A DNA stretch of 57,028 bases from an uncultured Pseudomonadota bacterium (GCA_903870545.1 CAIQDI010000015.1:1-57028); one strand, 5' to 3'. Positions 36,301 to 44,537 are shown, counted from the first letter of the stretch. Notes: generated by a model from the sequence alone, not told the origin. A program made the numbers and translations.

Positions 36301-37131
36301 CACGTTGTACGGCAAATTCACCTGACTGCCGCCTTGCATTCCCATTTCTTCAAATGGCAACACGACATACGCGCCCTCGTCGTTAGTGACTTTGCCTGCT
36401 TTGTCTTTTGGCAATGCTTCGCCCAGTGTTGGCGGCGCGTGTTCAGGTACTTTGCCATTGGGATTCGTGCCTTTCGGTGGAATCACCGACACCATCACAT
36501 CATCCAAACATTGCACGCCATTGTTGGTGACTTTCAATATCACCCGATATTTACCGACAGAGGGGAAAGGATGATTAAAAGTCTGTTGTGCCACATCGTC
36601 GGAACCGTCACTAATTGACCAAACATAATCGCCTTTTACTTTTGTACTTTCAAAAGAAAGCGAACTTCCAGCAAAAATTTCGGTATCGCTGGCGGGTTTG
36701 GTAATCGCACACGCTGGCACCGCCGCCGTTGTCGCGCACGATGTATCAGCACCAACGACGGGAACTAATAATTGCGTTTGTGAATTATTTTTTGGACTGG
36801 TCACTTCAACACGCACCAAACACGGAATGGAGGTTGCGCTCAGTAATTTCATGCTGAATGTGTTGGTGGTGTCGGTGTTCACGGTGTACAACACAATGTG
36901 ATTGGCTGCGTCGAACACGGACACTTTTGCGCCTACGCCAACCGTAACAGCGGTTTTACCCGTCACGATCACTTTACCGCTCATCGTGTCATATTTTGCC
37001 GTCGCTGTGACGGGTGCGACAGCGGCTTGAGTCAATGGCGGAATCATTGCCATCGCCGTCACAATCGGCGCAAGCGCAATCAAACCGAGTCTGCGCTTTT
37101 GCCGATGTGGCGGCATTTGTTTATCGAGCAT
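33364..37131 (-). CDS. octahaem surface c-type cytochrome with PKD domain
   Basis: 1255 residues with a strong AGGAGG site in front. A basic start and hydrophobic signal (LGLIALAPIVTAMAMIPPL), then an N-terminal beta domain, a PKD-like domain (about 140-240), a large central part without haem sites, and eight CXXCH motifs at about residues 501, 842, 865, 911, 1034, 1071, 1168 and 1208. The first is isolated; the other seven cluster in the last third. A CSGHH stretch near 720 is not a haem site. It ends in a Gly/Met-rich tail. The layout fits a periplasmic or surface electron carrier. The exact family is not recognised. Confidence 0.85.
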   Translation of the reverse strand: MLDKQMPPHRQKRRLGLIALAPIVTAMAMIPPLTQAAVAPVTATAKYDTMSGKVIVTGKTAVTVGVGAKVSVFDAANHIVLYTVNTDTTNTFSMKLLSATSIPCLVRVEVTSPKNNSQTQLLVPVVGADTSCATTAAVPACAITKPASDTEIFAGSSLSFESTKVKGDYVWSISDGSDDVAQQTFNHPFPSVGKYRVILKVTNNGVQCLDDVMVSVIPPKGTNPNGKVPEHAPPTLGEALPKDKAGKVTNDEGAYVVLPFEEMGMQGGSQVNLPYNVMIPYNSLNAQVLQKKAHKPPLIEDTDVSVVYSAASNVKDPAGKDSINSTSQNLFDKNQVGTNYDTVASKLDVATGKPLKNVFIDGQDYRQAKIRKTEQWDRIHQPYAKETGVDEVGAAFADGQNRFTPFFAPALPDQGVRGYVDNSQNMRQMPGIKNPYVKNDPQKFNYNSQQQAFVAQFIPVSDIDDQGRTNPYPLMRVEAKIGDKVIAKTDTVYTTASETRCRECHAQGKIAGDEDVWRMPVSVDELTVNGKPGAATGAGSFDPGADATKPWPPAIHNKFDDKIADNPDFTNLAKGVNDPKSVIYIPRDQNNLRTDRVKESRWVKVDAAGKPTSETSSTKPANADGWKLQVRLNFREPEEEGGNSWVEQEKAAVFNTLIMHDYMVYYGPTPATGKTWPASYSTQVADSYADDKGKSRAQPMYFCSGHHQSALKADVGIVARSFQTNRSDYSKAFHAFHGKMQVYKADVSAAVSADGLAHKKGDLIRDERGHPKMLGGRGWDSQHNDDNGVPLTADKTTGELTVKTVPTYEAAKNNWRPDLFPADKNGEPLVKSDAKVADEDSCNKCHTGSTEKSYRDIHHTAGLKCDSCHGDMLAVGNVYPNKDYNANLTGGGAFTGDSINFRRPWLDEPNCGSCHVGDGNLGKDGKGENFSAGVMRQAWKAGDKTGFSSDPINARFAVMPNKESRPEQVTAPDKTKTPTITEDKTKPIDPVTGKYPTITTYPSASKYVGAPVSQTLYRKSADVHGTGSNGELTCSTCHGGSHSIWPNQDPNANDNQTSKQLQGYDGNIAECSVCHIKDDFKTGLVATDGGTSGLGVGQGVRDGTPVDSSSPKAFLAGPHGMHPVGDKSWYYDAAGAAKNTAKDANGKFNGGWHNDFAQKPGPDGEDQCAACHGKDHLGTRLSKTLVARDLTDSTGKTIKVVKGQIIGCDLCHKIEKSFMNSPTGNAQEHAPPQPETFTIKVAPAAGGMTMGGMGH

Positions 37132-37386
37132 AAATCCTCCTAAAATTTAAAAAAGTTTTGTGTAACAACGTGACTAAAAAAACTAGCAACCTCGTCTAAC
37201 CGGCAATAATTATGCCTTTCAAAATTAACTTTTAAATTCAAGGCATTGGCGCAATTTTTCTTAAATATAAATAGATTTTTTAAGGCATATCGCACAATTT
37301 TTTGGAACAGTAGGTAATTTGCCACATAAAAAAAGGGAATCTAAAAATATAGACTCCCTTTTTTAAAACGTCAGTTACACAAAAAG
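37132..37386. other. intergenic region between cytochrome gene and curli operon
   Basis: 255 bases without a gene. It holds the AGGAGG of the cytochrome gene at its left edge and the curli terminator at its right. No obvious promoter was resolved. Confidence 0.5.
37328..37364 (-). terminator. terminator of the curli operon
   Basis: AAAAAAAGGGAATCTA and TAGACTCCCTTTTTT form a stem with one mismatch and a short AT loop, flanked by A/T runs, directly behind the csgG stop on the minus strand. Confidence 0.8.
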
Positions 37387-38334
37387 CTATTTTTCTGAAA
37401 TAGCGTTGAAATTATTTAGTTTTTTAGGCGTTACATTGATAATGCGTCCTTCAGCATCGAATTCGGCAACCATTTGAGAATCGCGTTGTTTCAAATAATC
37501 TTCAACCAATGGCTTGACCAGTTTTTTATTTTTTAAACTCCATGTGTTACTAATGAATCCTTCAATAATCATTCCATAAACACACGCTTCTATCGATTCC
37601 ATGACGGCCATTTGTGGCGGTTCATTACTTGAAACGCCCGATTCGATTTGCAACAATCGTTTGAACGCAATATAGCGAAATAATCCCGAATCCAATTCTA
37701 ATGAAAGAATGGTTTTTTTCGCATCGACTTGGGTTAGAATGCCGCCATTTTTCACTGATACCGCGCGTAACATACTGGTTACGGTGTCACGTCTAAATTC
37801 ACTCGATCCGCCAACGCCCAAATAATAACCACCCATTCCACCTGTTAATAAGTTGCTTTCATAAGAAATAATACCGCCTTCCAATAAAATGGGTGCGTAA
37901 ATTAAGGGCGGCAGGCTCGGAATTTGAGATTCATTTTTTTTATCGCCAGCGTACATTTCGCGCGTTTGCTGAATAATTTTGCGTTCATTCATCAAATCGG
38001 TCAGTCCTTCTCTTTCGACAACGGTGAACCATTTTCCATTTCCCGCTTCCATCAAAGCACGAGTTAGCATCGATGTTGCGCCTTGTGTCACCGCCGTAGA
38101 ATACTGCATCAACGTATCGCTACCTTTATATTGCCCTGTTTGATCCCTAAATTTATAAACTGCGACGATAATGGGCTGTGGTGGCGGCGGCAATGAACGC
38201 AATAAATCAGACATTCCTGAATGATAATCTGTGCTAGCTTTGTCGGAACTAATTGGTTTAAAAGCACCCGAACAAGAAATTAAAAATACGGTTGCCAATA
38301 AACTGTTCAGTAATTTGAAAATTAAGTGATTCAT
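37387..38334 (-). CDS. csgG: curli secretion channel CsgG
   Basis: 315 residues (E. coli 277). A lipoprotein signal with lipobox ISC at about 19-21, then the CsgG core (IIVAVYKFRDQTGQYK, ALMEAGNGKWFTVVEREGL, APILLEGGIISYESN). It forms the nonameric outer-membrane channel that exports curlin. Extra length is mainly C-terminal. It overlaps csgF by ATGA and ends the operon before a terminator. Confidence 0.95.
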   Translation of the reverse strand: MNHLIFKLLNSLLATVFLISCSGAFKPISSDKASTDYHSGMSDLLRSLPPPPQPIIVAVYKFRDQTGQYKGSDTLMQYSTAVTQGATSMLTRALMEAGNGKWFTVVEREGLTDLMNERKIIQQTREMYAGDKKNESQIPSLPPLIYAPILLEGGIISYESNLLTGGMGGYYLGVGGSSEFRRDTVTSMLRAVSVKNGGILTQVDAKKTILSLELDSGLFRYIAFKRLLQIESGVSSNEPPQMAVMESIEACVYGMIIEGFISNTWSLKNKKLVKPLVEDYLKQRDSQMVAEFDAEGRIINVTPKKLNNFNAISEK

Positions 38335-38774
38335 GGCTTTGTTACCGTACTTGGAACAACTAACGTTGTACTAGTGAGACCGTCTGTAATCGAAATGCTG
38401 AGATTGCCATCGGTTGCTGTATCGCCCACTTTGACTGAAAAATCACTTTGACCATCGTTATTTAAATCAAAATTAAGATCCGTTCCCAATTTGACATTGC
38501 CGTTCGTATCGAATAATCCGTCGGTGGTTGAGGTAGCAAGATGGTTTAAAATAGCGCGTTGTAAATTATCTTTAAATGTTTCAATTTGCGTTTTAGCTGT
38601 TGTCACTACAACAGGTGCTTTAAAACTATTTAGAGCATCGGCTTGATTCATTAAAAAAGTTCCATTTCCGACATTGCCACCAAAATTGGGATTGGTGAAA
38701 TGAAACACTAGTTCTGTTGCCATCACTGCTCCAGACAACAACAATAATTGGCACGCAATCAATAAACGTATCAT
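38331..38774 (-). CDS. csgF: curli assembly factor CsgF
   Basis: 147 residues from MIRLLIACQLLLLSG (GAGG site; the TTG upstream is rejected). The signal ends at VMA, then the CsgF hallmark FHFTNPNFGGN. CsgF plugs into CsgG at the surface and couples nucleation to secretion. Its signal-peptide coding segment was copied into the chimeric curlin gene upstream (39496-39852). Confidence 0.93.
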   Translation of the reverse strand: MIRLLIACQLLLLSGAVMATELVFHFTNPNFGGNVGNGTFLMNQADALNSFKAPVVVTTAKTQIETFKDNLQRAILNHLATSTTDGLFDTNGNVKLGTDLNFDLNNDGQSDFSVKVGDTATDGNLSISITDGLTSTTLVVPSTVTKP

Positions 38775-38782
38775 AAAAAACC

Positions 38783-39130
38783 TCAATAAATGTCTTTGTG
38801 TTGTTGCAAATACGATTTCAATGTGTCACGCGCGGCTTGCGCTTTTTCTTCTATTCCACTGGCACGAATTCCTACACGATCTTGAAATACAGTGTTTTCA
38901 TTCACGTCTATCCAAATCACATTACCCGCGAAAGGATCAAAACGTTCATGAACGGTAATCGTGCCGATTTGTTTAGAAGCGTCCCAATCATTTACGAATT
39001 CTTCGTAAAATAAATGTCCCACACGCGACAACGTTTCATCGATGACCAACCCGCCAATTTCAAAATTGGGTTCAATCGCAACAGCGACGGGTGCAATCAA
39101 ACATAAAGCAATAACCGTGCAAAGTTTCAT
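38783..39130 (-). CDS. csgE: curli assembly factor CsgE
   Basis: 115 residues. Signal ends near VAVA; the CsgE body follows (GLVIDETLSRVGHLFYEEF, NVIWIDVNENTVFQD). CsgE caps the periplasmic side of CsgG and delivers curlin. ATGA overlap with the curlin gene before it. A decayed second copy lies at 39855-40206. Confidence 0.92.
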   Translation of the reverse strand: MKLCTVIALCLIAPVAVAIEPNFEIGGLVIDETLSRVGHLFYEEFVNDWDASKQIGTITVHERFDPFAGNVIWIDVNENTVFQDRVGIRASGIEEKAQAARDTLKSYLQQHKDIY

Positions 39131-39456
39131 CGGTTTTTTTGACGTATCACAACATTATTAGAATTTCCGGTTTGCGAGACGCTGCTTTCATTACATTCAC
39201 CGGTTTGACTGATGCTGGCGTGATTATCTTGTCCCGTTTGTTTTAACGTCAGCGTGTTGTCGTTGCCATTTTGCTCGACAACTTTTTCATTATTTTGACC
39301 GTGTTGTTCAATAAATTGACGGTTGCCCTGATTATCTTTTTGTATTGTTGTCATTTGAGTTTTTGACGGCAAACAAGCCGCGTGTGAAATGGAAAGTGTA
39401 AATCCACTTAAAATAATTGAGGTGAATAAAATATAAAAAAATTGATGACGAGCCAT
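39127..39456 (-). CDS. csgB: curlin repeat protein, CsgB/CsgA-like
   Basis: 109 residues. A signal peptide precedes about four curlin-type repeats of 17-22 residues with spaced Gln/Asn/Ser (VEQNGNDNTLTLKQTGQDN, ISQTGECNESSVSQTGNSNN). Curlin repeats stack as beta-loop-beta in the amyloid fibre. Nucleator (CsgB) is favoured by the short length and basic end (RQKNR), but major subunit is possible. A pseudogene copy lies at 40203-40425. Confidence 0.8.
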   Translation of the reverse strand: MARHQFFYILFTSIILSGFTLSISHAACLPSKTQMTTIQKDNQGNRQFIEQHGQNNEKVVEQNGNDNTLTLKQTGQDNHASISQTGECNESSVSQTGNSNNVVIRQKNR

Positions 39457-39495
39457 TGAATTCGATAATCTTTAGTTGATTTAACGTTAAAAAAT

Positions 39496-39852
39496 TTATT
39501 GCGACACGGTGGAAATGTTGTTGGAACCAATTTGTCTAATAACAACAGAACCACTATCGCCGGTCACGGTTGCCTCATTGAAATTGCCTCTTTGATAAAC
39601 ACTAAATGAATTGGTATCAGCGGTGCTATTCACAACATTTTGATTGCCTATATTGCCGTTGACAATGTCGTTATCCGAACTAGTTGCAGTAATAGTGGCA
39701 ATTTTATTCGAATCAATTTGAGAAAGGGTGACGCTATTGTCAGTGTTATTGATTTGAGCGATTACAGAAATATCTTCGACCGTGCGACTACTATTAGCCA
39801 TGACCGTTCCAGACAAAAAGCATAGTTGACATGTAATCAATAAACGAATCAT
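39496..39852 (-). CDS. chimeric curlin: csgF signal peptide joined to curlin body
   Basis: 118 residues. Residues 1-20 (MIRLLITCQLCFLSGTVMA) match the CsgF signal peptide almost exactly, with the same upstream bases as csgF. From about residue 21 (NSSRTVEDIS) it matches the curlin at 40461-40841. The join falls at the ATGGC(A/T)A stretch present in both parents. It is still a plausible secreted curlin with repeats such as IDSNKIATI, SFSVYQRGNFNEATV and VVIRQIGSNNISTVSQ. It is the product of a tandem duplication. Confidence 0.85.
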   Translation of the reverse strand: MIRLLITCQLCFLSGTVMANSSRTVEDISVIAQINNTDNSVTLSQIDSNKIATITATSSDNDIVNGNIGNQNVVNSTADTNSFSVYQRGNFNEATVTGDSGSVVIRQIGSNNISTVSQ

Positions 39853-39854
39853 AA

Positions 39855-40206
39855 ATAAACCTAAAATAAATGTCTTTGTGTTGCTGTAAATACGATTTCA
39901 ATGCGTTAGGCGTGGCTTGCGCTTTTTCTTCTATTGCACTGACACGAATTCCCACACGATTTTGAAATACGGTATTTTCATTCGCGTCTATCCAAATCAC
40001 ATTGCCTGCGAAAAAACCAAAACGTTCATGAATCGTAATCGTGTCGACTTGTTTAATTGTATTCCAATCGTTGACGAAAATGAATGTCCCACACGCGACA
40101 GCTTTTCATCGATAACCAACCCAACCCGCCAATTTCAAAATTTAGGTTCAATCGCAAGAGCGACGGGTGCAATCAAACATAAAGCAATAATCGTGCAAAG
40201 TTTCAT
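39855..40206 (-). pseudogene. csgE: decayed csgE copy
   Basis: The ATG at 40206 and most of the sequence match csgE closely, but several small indels break the frame: about 14 bases missing near 40080, a short duplication around 40120 (AACCC) and changes near 40140. The 3' half (MIWIDANENTVFQNRVGIR on) stays readable but lost its stop and runs on into the chimeric curlin start region. Confidence 0.85.
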
Positions 40207-40425
40207 CGGTTTTTTTGACGTATCACAACATTATTAGAATTTCCGGTTTGCGAGACGCTGCTTTCATGACATTCACCGGTTTGACTGATGCTGGCGTGAT
40301 TATTTTGACCGTGTTGTTCAATAAATTGACGATTGCCCTGATTATCTTTTGAAGTCGTTGTGATTGGGGTTTTTGACGGCAAACAAGTTGCGTGTGAAAT
40401 GGAAAGTGTAAATCCACTTAAAATA
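40203..40425 (-). pseudogene. csgB: decayed csgB copy
   Basis: Matches the csgB at 39127-39456, but exactly 66 bases (22 codons, one curlin repeat unit) are missing between GATTAT-type direct repeats, and the 5' signal region with the start codon is deleted, with an in-frame TAA upstream. It keeps the ATGA overlap with the csgE pseudogene. Confidence 0.82.
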
Positions 40426-40460
40426 TTCGATAATTTTTAGTTGATTTAACGTTAAAAAAT

Positions 40461-40841
40461 TTATTGCGACACGGTGGAAATGTTGTTGAAGCCAATTTGC
40501 CTAATAACAACTGAACCACTATAGCCCGTCACGGTCGCCTCATTCATATCGCCTCTTTGATAGATGCTAAATGAATTGGTATCTGTGCTATTCACCGTAT
40601 TTTCATTACCTATTTGAGAAATGGTAGTTTTATTGCCGTTAACAGTGTCAACATCGTTTTTCGAGCCAATTTGAGTAATAGTGGCAATTTTATTCGAATC
40701 GATTTGAGAAAGGGTGACATCATTGTCAGTGTTATTGATTTGAGTAATCTCGGAAATATCTTCGACAATGTAACTACTAGAAGTTGCCATTATCGTCATC
40801 AAAAAAGGTAAATACCATATAATTGAATTACGGGTTTTCAT
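40461..40841 (-). CDS. curlin repeat protein (undamaged upstream copy)
   Basis: 126 residues. A short signal-like N-terminus (NSIIWYLPFLMTIMA) is followed by curlin repeats (EITQINNTDNDVTLSQI, ATITQIGSKNDVDTV, TISQIGNENTVNS, SFSIYQRGDMNEATV). It is the first gene of the curli operon and the donor of the body of the chimeric curlin. Its ATGGCAAC at codon position about 18 is the microhomology used in the duplication. Confidence 0.8.
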   Translation of the reverse strand: MKTRNSIIWYLPFLMTIMATSSSYIVEDISEITQINNTDNDVTLSQIDSNKIATITQIGSKNDVDTVNGNKTTISQIGNENTVNSTDTNSFSIYQRGDMNEATVTGYSGSVVIRQIGFNNISTVSQ

Positions 40842-40940
40842 GAGCTGTGCTGTCCTTGCGTATCATGACGCAATTAAAAATAATATTATTGTTTATGACT
40901 TTATTATGGTATTACATTTGATAAAAAAAGTGCATTAAAA

Positions 40941-40979
40941 AGCTCAACAATCGCACAAAAAATAAGCGATTGTTGAGCT
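40941..40979. repeat. perfect hairpin upstream of the curli operon
   Basis: AGCTCAACAATCGC (40941-40954) and GCGATTGTTGAGCT (40966-40979), a perfect 14-bp stem with an A-rich 11-base loop. On the minus strand it is followed by TTTTTAATG, so it could act as a terminator or a leader hairpin for curli transcription. Confidence 0.6.
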
Positions 40980-41033
40980 GATATGCTTACACCAACTCGT
41001 TATTGGATAATAGGTTTACTCAGATTGAGCAAG

Positions 41034-41066
41034 TATGTGCAACTATGTGCAACTTTGTGCTACAAT
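41034..41066 (+). promoter_or_regulatory. 10-bp direct repeats and extended -10 before tRNA-Pro
   Basis: TATGTGCAAC at 41034-41043 and 41044-41053, then TTTGTGCTAC at 41054-41063: three tandem 10-mers, one helical turn each. The last runs into TGCTACAAT (41058-41066), a good extended -10 box 12 bases before the tRNA. Confidence 0.6.
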
Positions 41067-41077
41067 TTGAAAATCGT

Positions 41078-41154
<77 letters not shown>

Positions 41155-41162
41155 ATAAATTC

Positions 41163-41197
41163 AAGCCCTATGGCAGTTTTCGCTAATAGGGCTTTTT
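41163..41197 (+). terminator. terminator of tRNA-Pro
   Basis: AAGCCCTAT (41163-41171) pairs with ATAGGGCTT (41186-41194), followed by TTTT. Confidence 0.85.
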
Positions 41198-41236
41198 TGT
41201 GGGCAATACCTTCACCAAAAATCAGGTAAGACTGGG

Positions 41237-41509
41237 ATGAATGCGTCCAATCAAGAATTGAATGCAGCAATCATTGACCAGATTAAGCGTGATTATCGCC
41301 TCGACGATATAACGACTAACAAAGATTTAGATGCTCGAATTAAAGAAATCGAATTGCAAATTGAGCTGGTAAGAGCCGATTTGCAACGTGATATATCCGA
41401 CGCAAAAGCAGAATTATCACGCACCATATTAACCGTCGGCGTGGGCGTTGGATTGCTTCAATTGATTTCTATTTTTATGTTGTTTATGCGAATGACTGGT
41501 AAGATTTAA
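41237..41509 (+). CDS. small coiled-coil protein with C-terminal membrane anchor
   Basis: 90 residues: a coiled coil (about 25-63, DARIKEIELQIELVRADLQ) followed by one membrane segment (LTVGVGVGLLQLISIFMLF). The design is like the DUF1640-type proteins and like the gene at 54467-54919. A function is not known. It lies 37 bases before the acyltransferase start. Confidence 0.6.
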   Translation: MNASNQELNAAIIDQIKRDYRLDDITTNKDLDARIKEIELQIELVRADLQRDISDAKAELSRTILTVGVGVGLLQLISIFMLFMRMTGKI

Positions 41510-41546
41510 GCTGTTGTCGCGATTTTTAAATTACCCCCAAAAAAAT

Positions 41547-43550
41547 ATGTCCGATACGCCACACAATCCCAATTTTTCTTATCGCCCCGATATTGACGGA
41601 CTTCGCGCTGTTGCAATTCTTTTGGTCATCATTTTTCATGCTTTCCCAAAATTTGTACGCGGCGGATTTATTGGAGTTGACATATTTTTTGTCATTTCGG
41701 GCTATTTGATTACCAGCATTATTCTTAAACAGCAAAGCCAAAATAATTTTAGCTTGCTCGACTTTTACAGCCGCCGAATTAAACGTATTTTTCCGTCGTT
41801 GATTGTCGTACTGACATTTGCGTTGGTGGCGGGTTGGTATATTTTGCTCGAAAATGAATATGAACTTTTAGGCAAACACATCGCCGCTGGTTCGATTTAT
41901 ATTTCAAATTTCGTGTTACAAAGTGAATCGGGTTATTTCGATATTGATTCAGAACTCAAACCGCTGTTGCATCTTTGGTCACTAGCAATTGAAGAACAAT
42001 TTTATTTAGCGTTTCCGTTGCTGTTGATTTTGGGCGGACGTTTTCGCATCAATCTGTTGGTGATTATTGCTACCTGTTTGGGCATTTCGTTTTTGTGCAA
42101 CGTGATTCAAATCGACGACAAACCGACCGAAGTTTTCTTTTTTCTGACTTCACGCGCGTGGGAATTGTTGATTGGCAGTTTGATTGCCTATTTAAGCATT
42201 TATTCAATTGGTAAAAAACAAGCCGAGCGATTTTCAAATTGGCTGGCGTGGTTTGGCGTTTTATTGATTTTTACTGGGTGGATTTTTTTAGACAGCAAAA
42301 CAATTCTGTTTCCGTCGTGGTGGGCGTTGATGCCAACGATTGGCGCGGCGAGTTTGATTTTTGCAGGTGAAACGGCGTGGTTTAATCGTAAAATTTTAGC
42401 GAGTAAAATTGCCGTTTTTATTGGGTTGATTAGTTATCCGCTGTATTTGTGGCATTGGGTTTTATTGAGTTTTGCGCGAATTACGGAGATTGAAAAGTTA
42501 AGTGCGTTATTAAGACTTTTGATTTTAGTGATTAGTTTTGTTTTGGCGTTTTTGACGTATCAATTTGTTGAAAAAAACGTACGTTTTCAAAAATCAAAAT
42601 TTATCAGTTTAGGATTGTTGGCGGTCTTGCTGTTAATCGGTTCAGCTGGCTATATTGTCCAACAATACAAAGGCTATTCTGGTCGCTACACATTTACACA
42701 AGATTGGGTGGAAGGTGAATTAGGTAACGATTTATTTGCCAACAATGGTTTGGTGTTTGAAAAAAAATGCGTCGATAAATACGGTAAAGTGCCTTATAAA
42801 AATTTCTCGAAAAATGAATTTTGTCTTGTGCAAAATGCCCAATCGCCACCAACCGCATTATTGCTGGGCGATAGTCACGCAAACCATCTGTACTCTTGGC
42901 TGATTCGAGATACAAAATTAACAGGTGGTAATTTACTCAACCGTGGTTTGGGGGGTTGCTTCCCTTTTTTCGACAATCCCATCTATCCAAACGAAACCTG
43001 TTTGCCACTTATCAATGAATTGTTAGAAATGGCAATCGTCACGTCGTCTATCGAAACGGTAATTTTGGCAAGCCGTGCCGTCACAAAAATCAACGAAAAA
43101 ACCTTTATGCCTAAAAAACCGCCGTTGGATTTTTCAAGTTTAAAAGAAACTAATAATCCGTATTTTGTTTTTCAAAACGGAATGCGAAAAACCTTACAAC
43201 GTTTAACGCAAGCGAATAAGAAAATTGTCTTTATTCTCGATATTCCAGAATTAGAATTTGAACCGATTGTGTGTACAAAACGCCCTTGGCGACTTAGCGG
43301 CGAAGAAGCAAAATCCCCCTGCGCTGTACCGCGCTCATTGGTAGATTCTCGCCGAAAAAAATATCTTGAAATTGTTACATCTGTGTTGCGTGATTTTCCA
43401 AATGTGAAAGTGCTGGATCCCGTATCCGCGTTATGCGACGAAGCATATTGCTGGGCTATCAAAGCAAATAAACTACTTTATCGAGACAATAATCATTTGA
43501 ATGAAGTTGGAGCGGTTTATTTAAGTGAGCATTTATCTTTGACAAATTAG
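41547..43550 (+). CDS. acyltransferase-3 / SGNH-domain O-acetylase (OafA type)
   Basis: 667 residues from MSDTPHNPNFSYRPDID; a TTG 33 bases upstream is less likely, and no strong ribosome-binding site decides. About ten membrane helices form the Acyl_transf_3 domain (YRPDIDGLRAVAILLVIIFH, IGVDIFFVISGYLIT). A periplasmic SGNH hydrolase domain follows (GDSHANHL nucleophile block, and DNNHLN with the catalytic Asp/His). Such proteins O-acetylate LPS O-antigen or other surface glycans. It converges with and overlaps a heptosyltransferase gene by 18 bases. Confidence 0.9.
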   Translation: MSDTPHNPNFSYRPDIDGLRAVAILLVIIFHAFPKFVRGGFIGVDIFFVISGYLITSIILKQQSQNNFSLLDFYSRRIKRIFPSLIVVLTFALVAGWYILLENEYELLGKHIAAGSIYISNFVLQSESGYFDIDSELKPLLHLWSLAIEEQFYLAFPLLLILGGRFRINLLVIIATCLGISFLCNVIQIDDKPTEVFFFLTSRAWELLIGSLIAYLSIYSIGKKQAERFSNWLAWFGVLLIFTGWIFLDSKTILFPSWWALMPTIGAASLIFAGETAWFNRKILASKIAVFIGLISYPLYLWHWVLLSFARITEIEKLSALLRLLILVISFVLAFLTYQFVEKNVRFQKSKFISLGLLAVLLLIGSAGYIVQQYKGYSGRYTFTQDWVEGELGNDLFANNGLVFEKKCVDKYGKVPYKNFSKNEFCLVQNAQSPPTALLLGDSHANHLYSWLIRDTKLTGGNLLNRGLGGCFPFFDNPIYPNETCLPLINELLEMAIVTSSIETVILASRAVTKINEKTFMPKKPPLDFSSLKETNNPYFVFQNGMRKTLQRLTQANKKIVFILDIPELEFEPIVCTKRPWRLSGEEAKSPCAVPRSLVDSRRKKYLEIVTSVLRDFPNVKVLDPVSALCDEAYCWAIKANKLLYRDNNHLNEVGAVYLSEHLSLTN

Positions 43551-44537
43551 TTCTAATGCTTGTTTAATTTCCGAAGGTTGAATTGCCTGAGTACACGCAC
43601 AGTGTGTTTTTGCCGGTCTGCAATCATTACATTTTTTATTTAATACAAAAAATTGTGCTTTTTTGCCAATGGGTTGCCAACGCATTGGGTCAATCGGACG
43701 CATAGGCGGATAAATACCGAATGAATTTTTTTGCAATGCCGCTGCAACATGTACGGGGCCTGTCCCCGAAGCTAGCAGGCCATCACAGGCAGCAATAAAA
43801 GAAATAAATTCGGGAAGTGTTAATAAACCAATTAAATTTGTAATTTTATGCCCAACTTTATCAACTAACGGTTGTAAAAATTCTTTTTCAGCATCTGTTC
43901 CCGATACAAAAATTTGAAATCTATTTAAATCAAGTAGTTCAATCAAAGCGATAAAGTGATTCAAATCCCATTCTCTACCGTTACCGCGTGATTTCGGATG
44001 CAAAATTAACTTGAACTTATCAGCTTGCAATAAATCTGCAAATTTTTTTGGCAATTCAGAAATTTTTGTCAGTGAAAATAAATCTGTGATTTCTGAGAGT
44101 GAATAATCCGTTTTTATCCCAAAAGGTTTAAGCAGTTTTAAGTTTAGTTGAGCTTCATGCAACGGCGAATTTTTGCGGCTTAATCTAACAAATTTATTAC
44201 ACATCACCCAATGATAAAGTCTGTTAATCGTTCCAATACGAAGTGAAATCCCCAACTCTTTCGCTCGTTTGGCGATATTTTTACGCGGCAAAACATGAAT
44301 AATACACTGTGGTTTTTGACCTGCTAACGTAATCTCATTTGTTAAAAAATCTTCGACATCAATAAAAAAATCAACAGCACTACAGGCTTCGATAATAGAT
44401 TGCGTATATTTTGTTCCCATAAAACCGATAATCATGTCAGGAAACTTTTGTTTTAAAACTGTCGCTAGAGGCAAAGACAAAACAACGTCACCAATACTGT
44501 CGGTGCGACTAATAATTACATTAGAAGGAATTTTCAT
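43533..44537 (-). CDS. glycosyltransferase family 9 (heptosyltransferase-like)
   Basis: 334 residues. Starts SRTDSIGDVVLSLPLATVL, typical of ADP-heptose transferases of the LPS core. The nucleotide-sugar block LLASGTGPVHVAAAL and the C-terminal Cys cluster (KKCNDCRPAKTHCACTQAI) are also typical. It is the last gene of a four-gene minus-strand cluster with two GT2 enzymes and a methyltransferase. Confidence 0.88.
   Translation of the reverse strand: MKIPSNVIISRTDSIGDVVLSLPLATVLKQKFPDMIIGFMGTKYTQSIIEACSAVDFFIDVEDFLTNEITLAGQKPQCIIHVLPRKNIAKRAKELGISLRIGTINRLYHWVMCNKFVRLSRKNSPLHEAQLNLKLLKPFGIKTDYSLSEITDLFSLTKISELPKKFADLLQADKFKLILHPKSRGNGREWDLNHFIALIELLDLNRFQIFVSGTDAEKEFLQPLVDKVGHKITNLIGLLTLPEFISFIAACDGLLASGTGPVHVAAALQKNSFGIYPPMRPIDPMRWQPIGKKAQFFVLNKKCNDCRPAKTHCACTQAIQPSEIKQALELICQR

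Noticed and set aside
40223-40417. 64-residue ORF in the curli region
   Set aside because: It is an out-of-frame reading of the csgB pseudogene.
41034-41063. Iterons of a replication origin
   Set aside because: Only three short repeats beside a tRNA promoter, and no rep gene.
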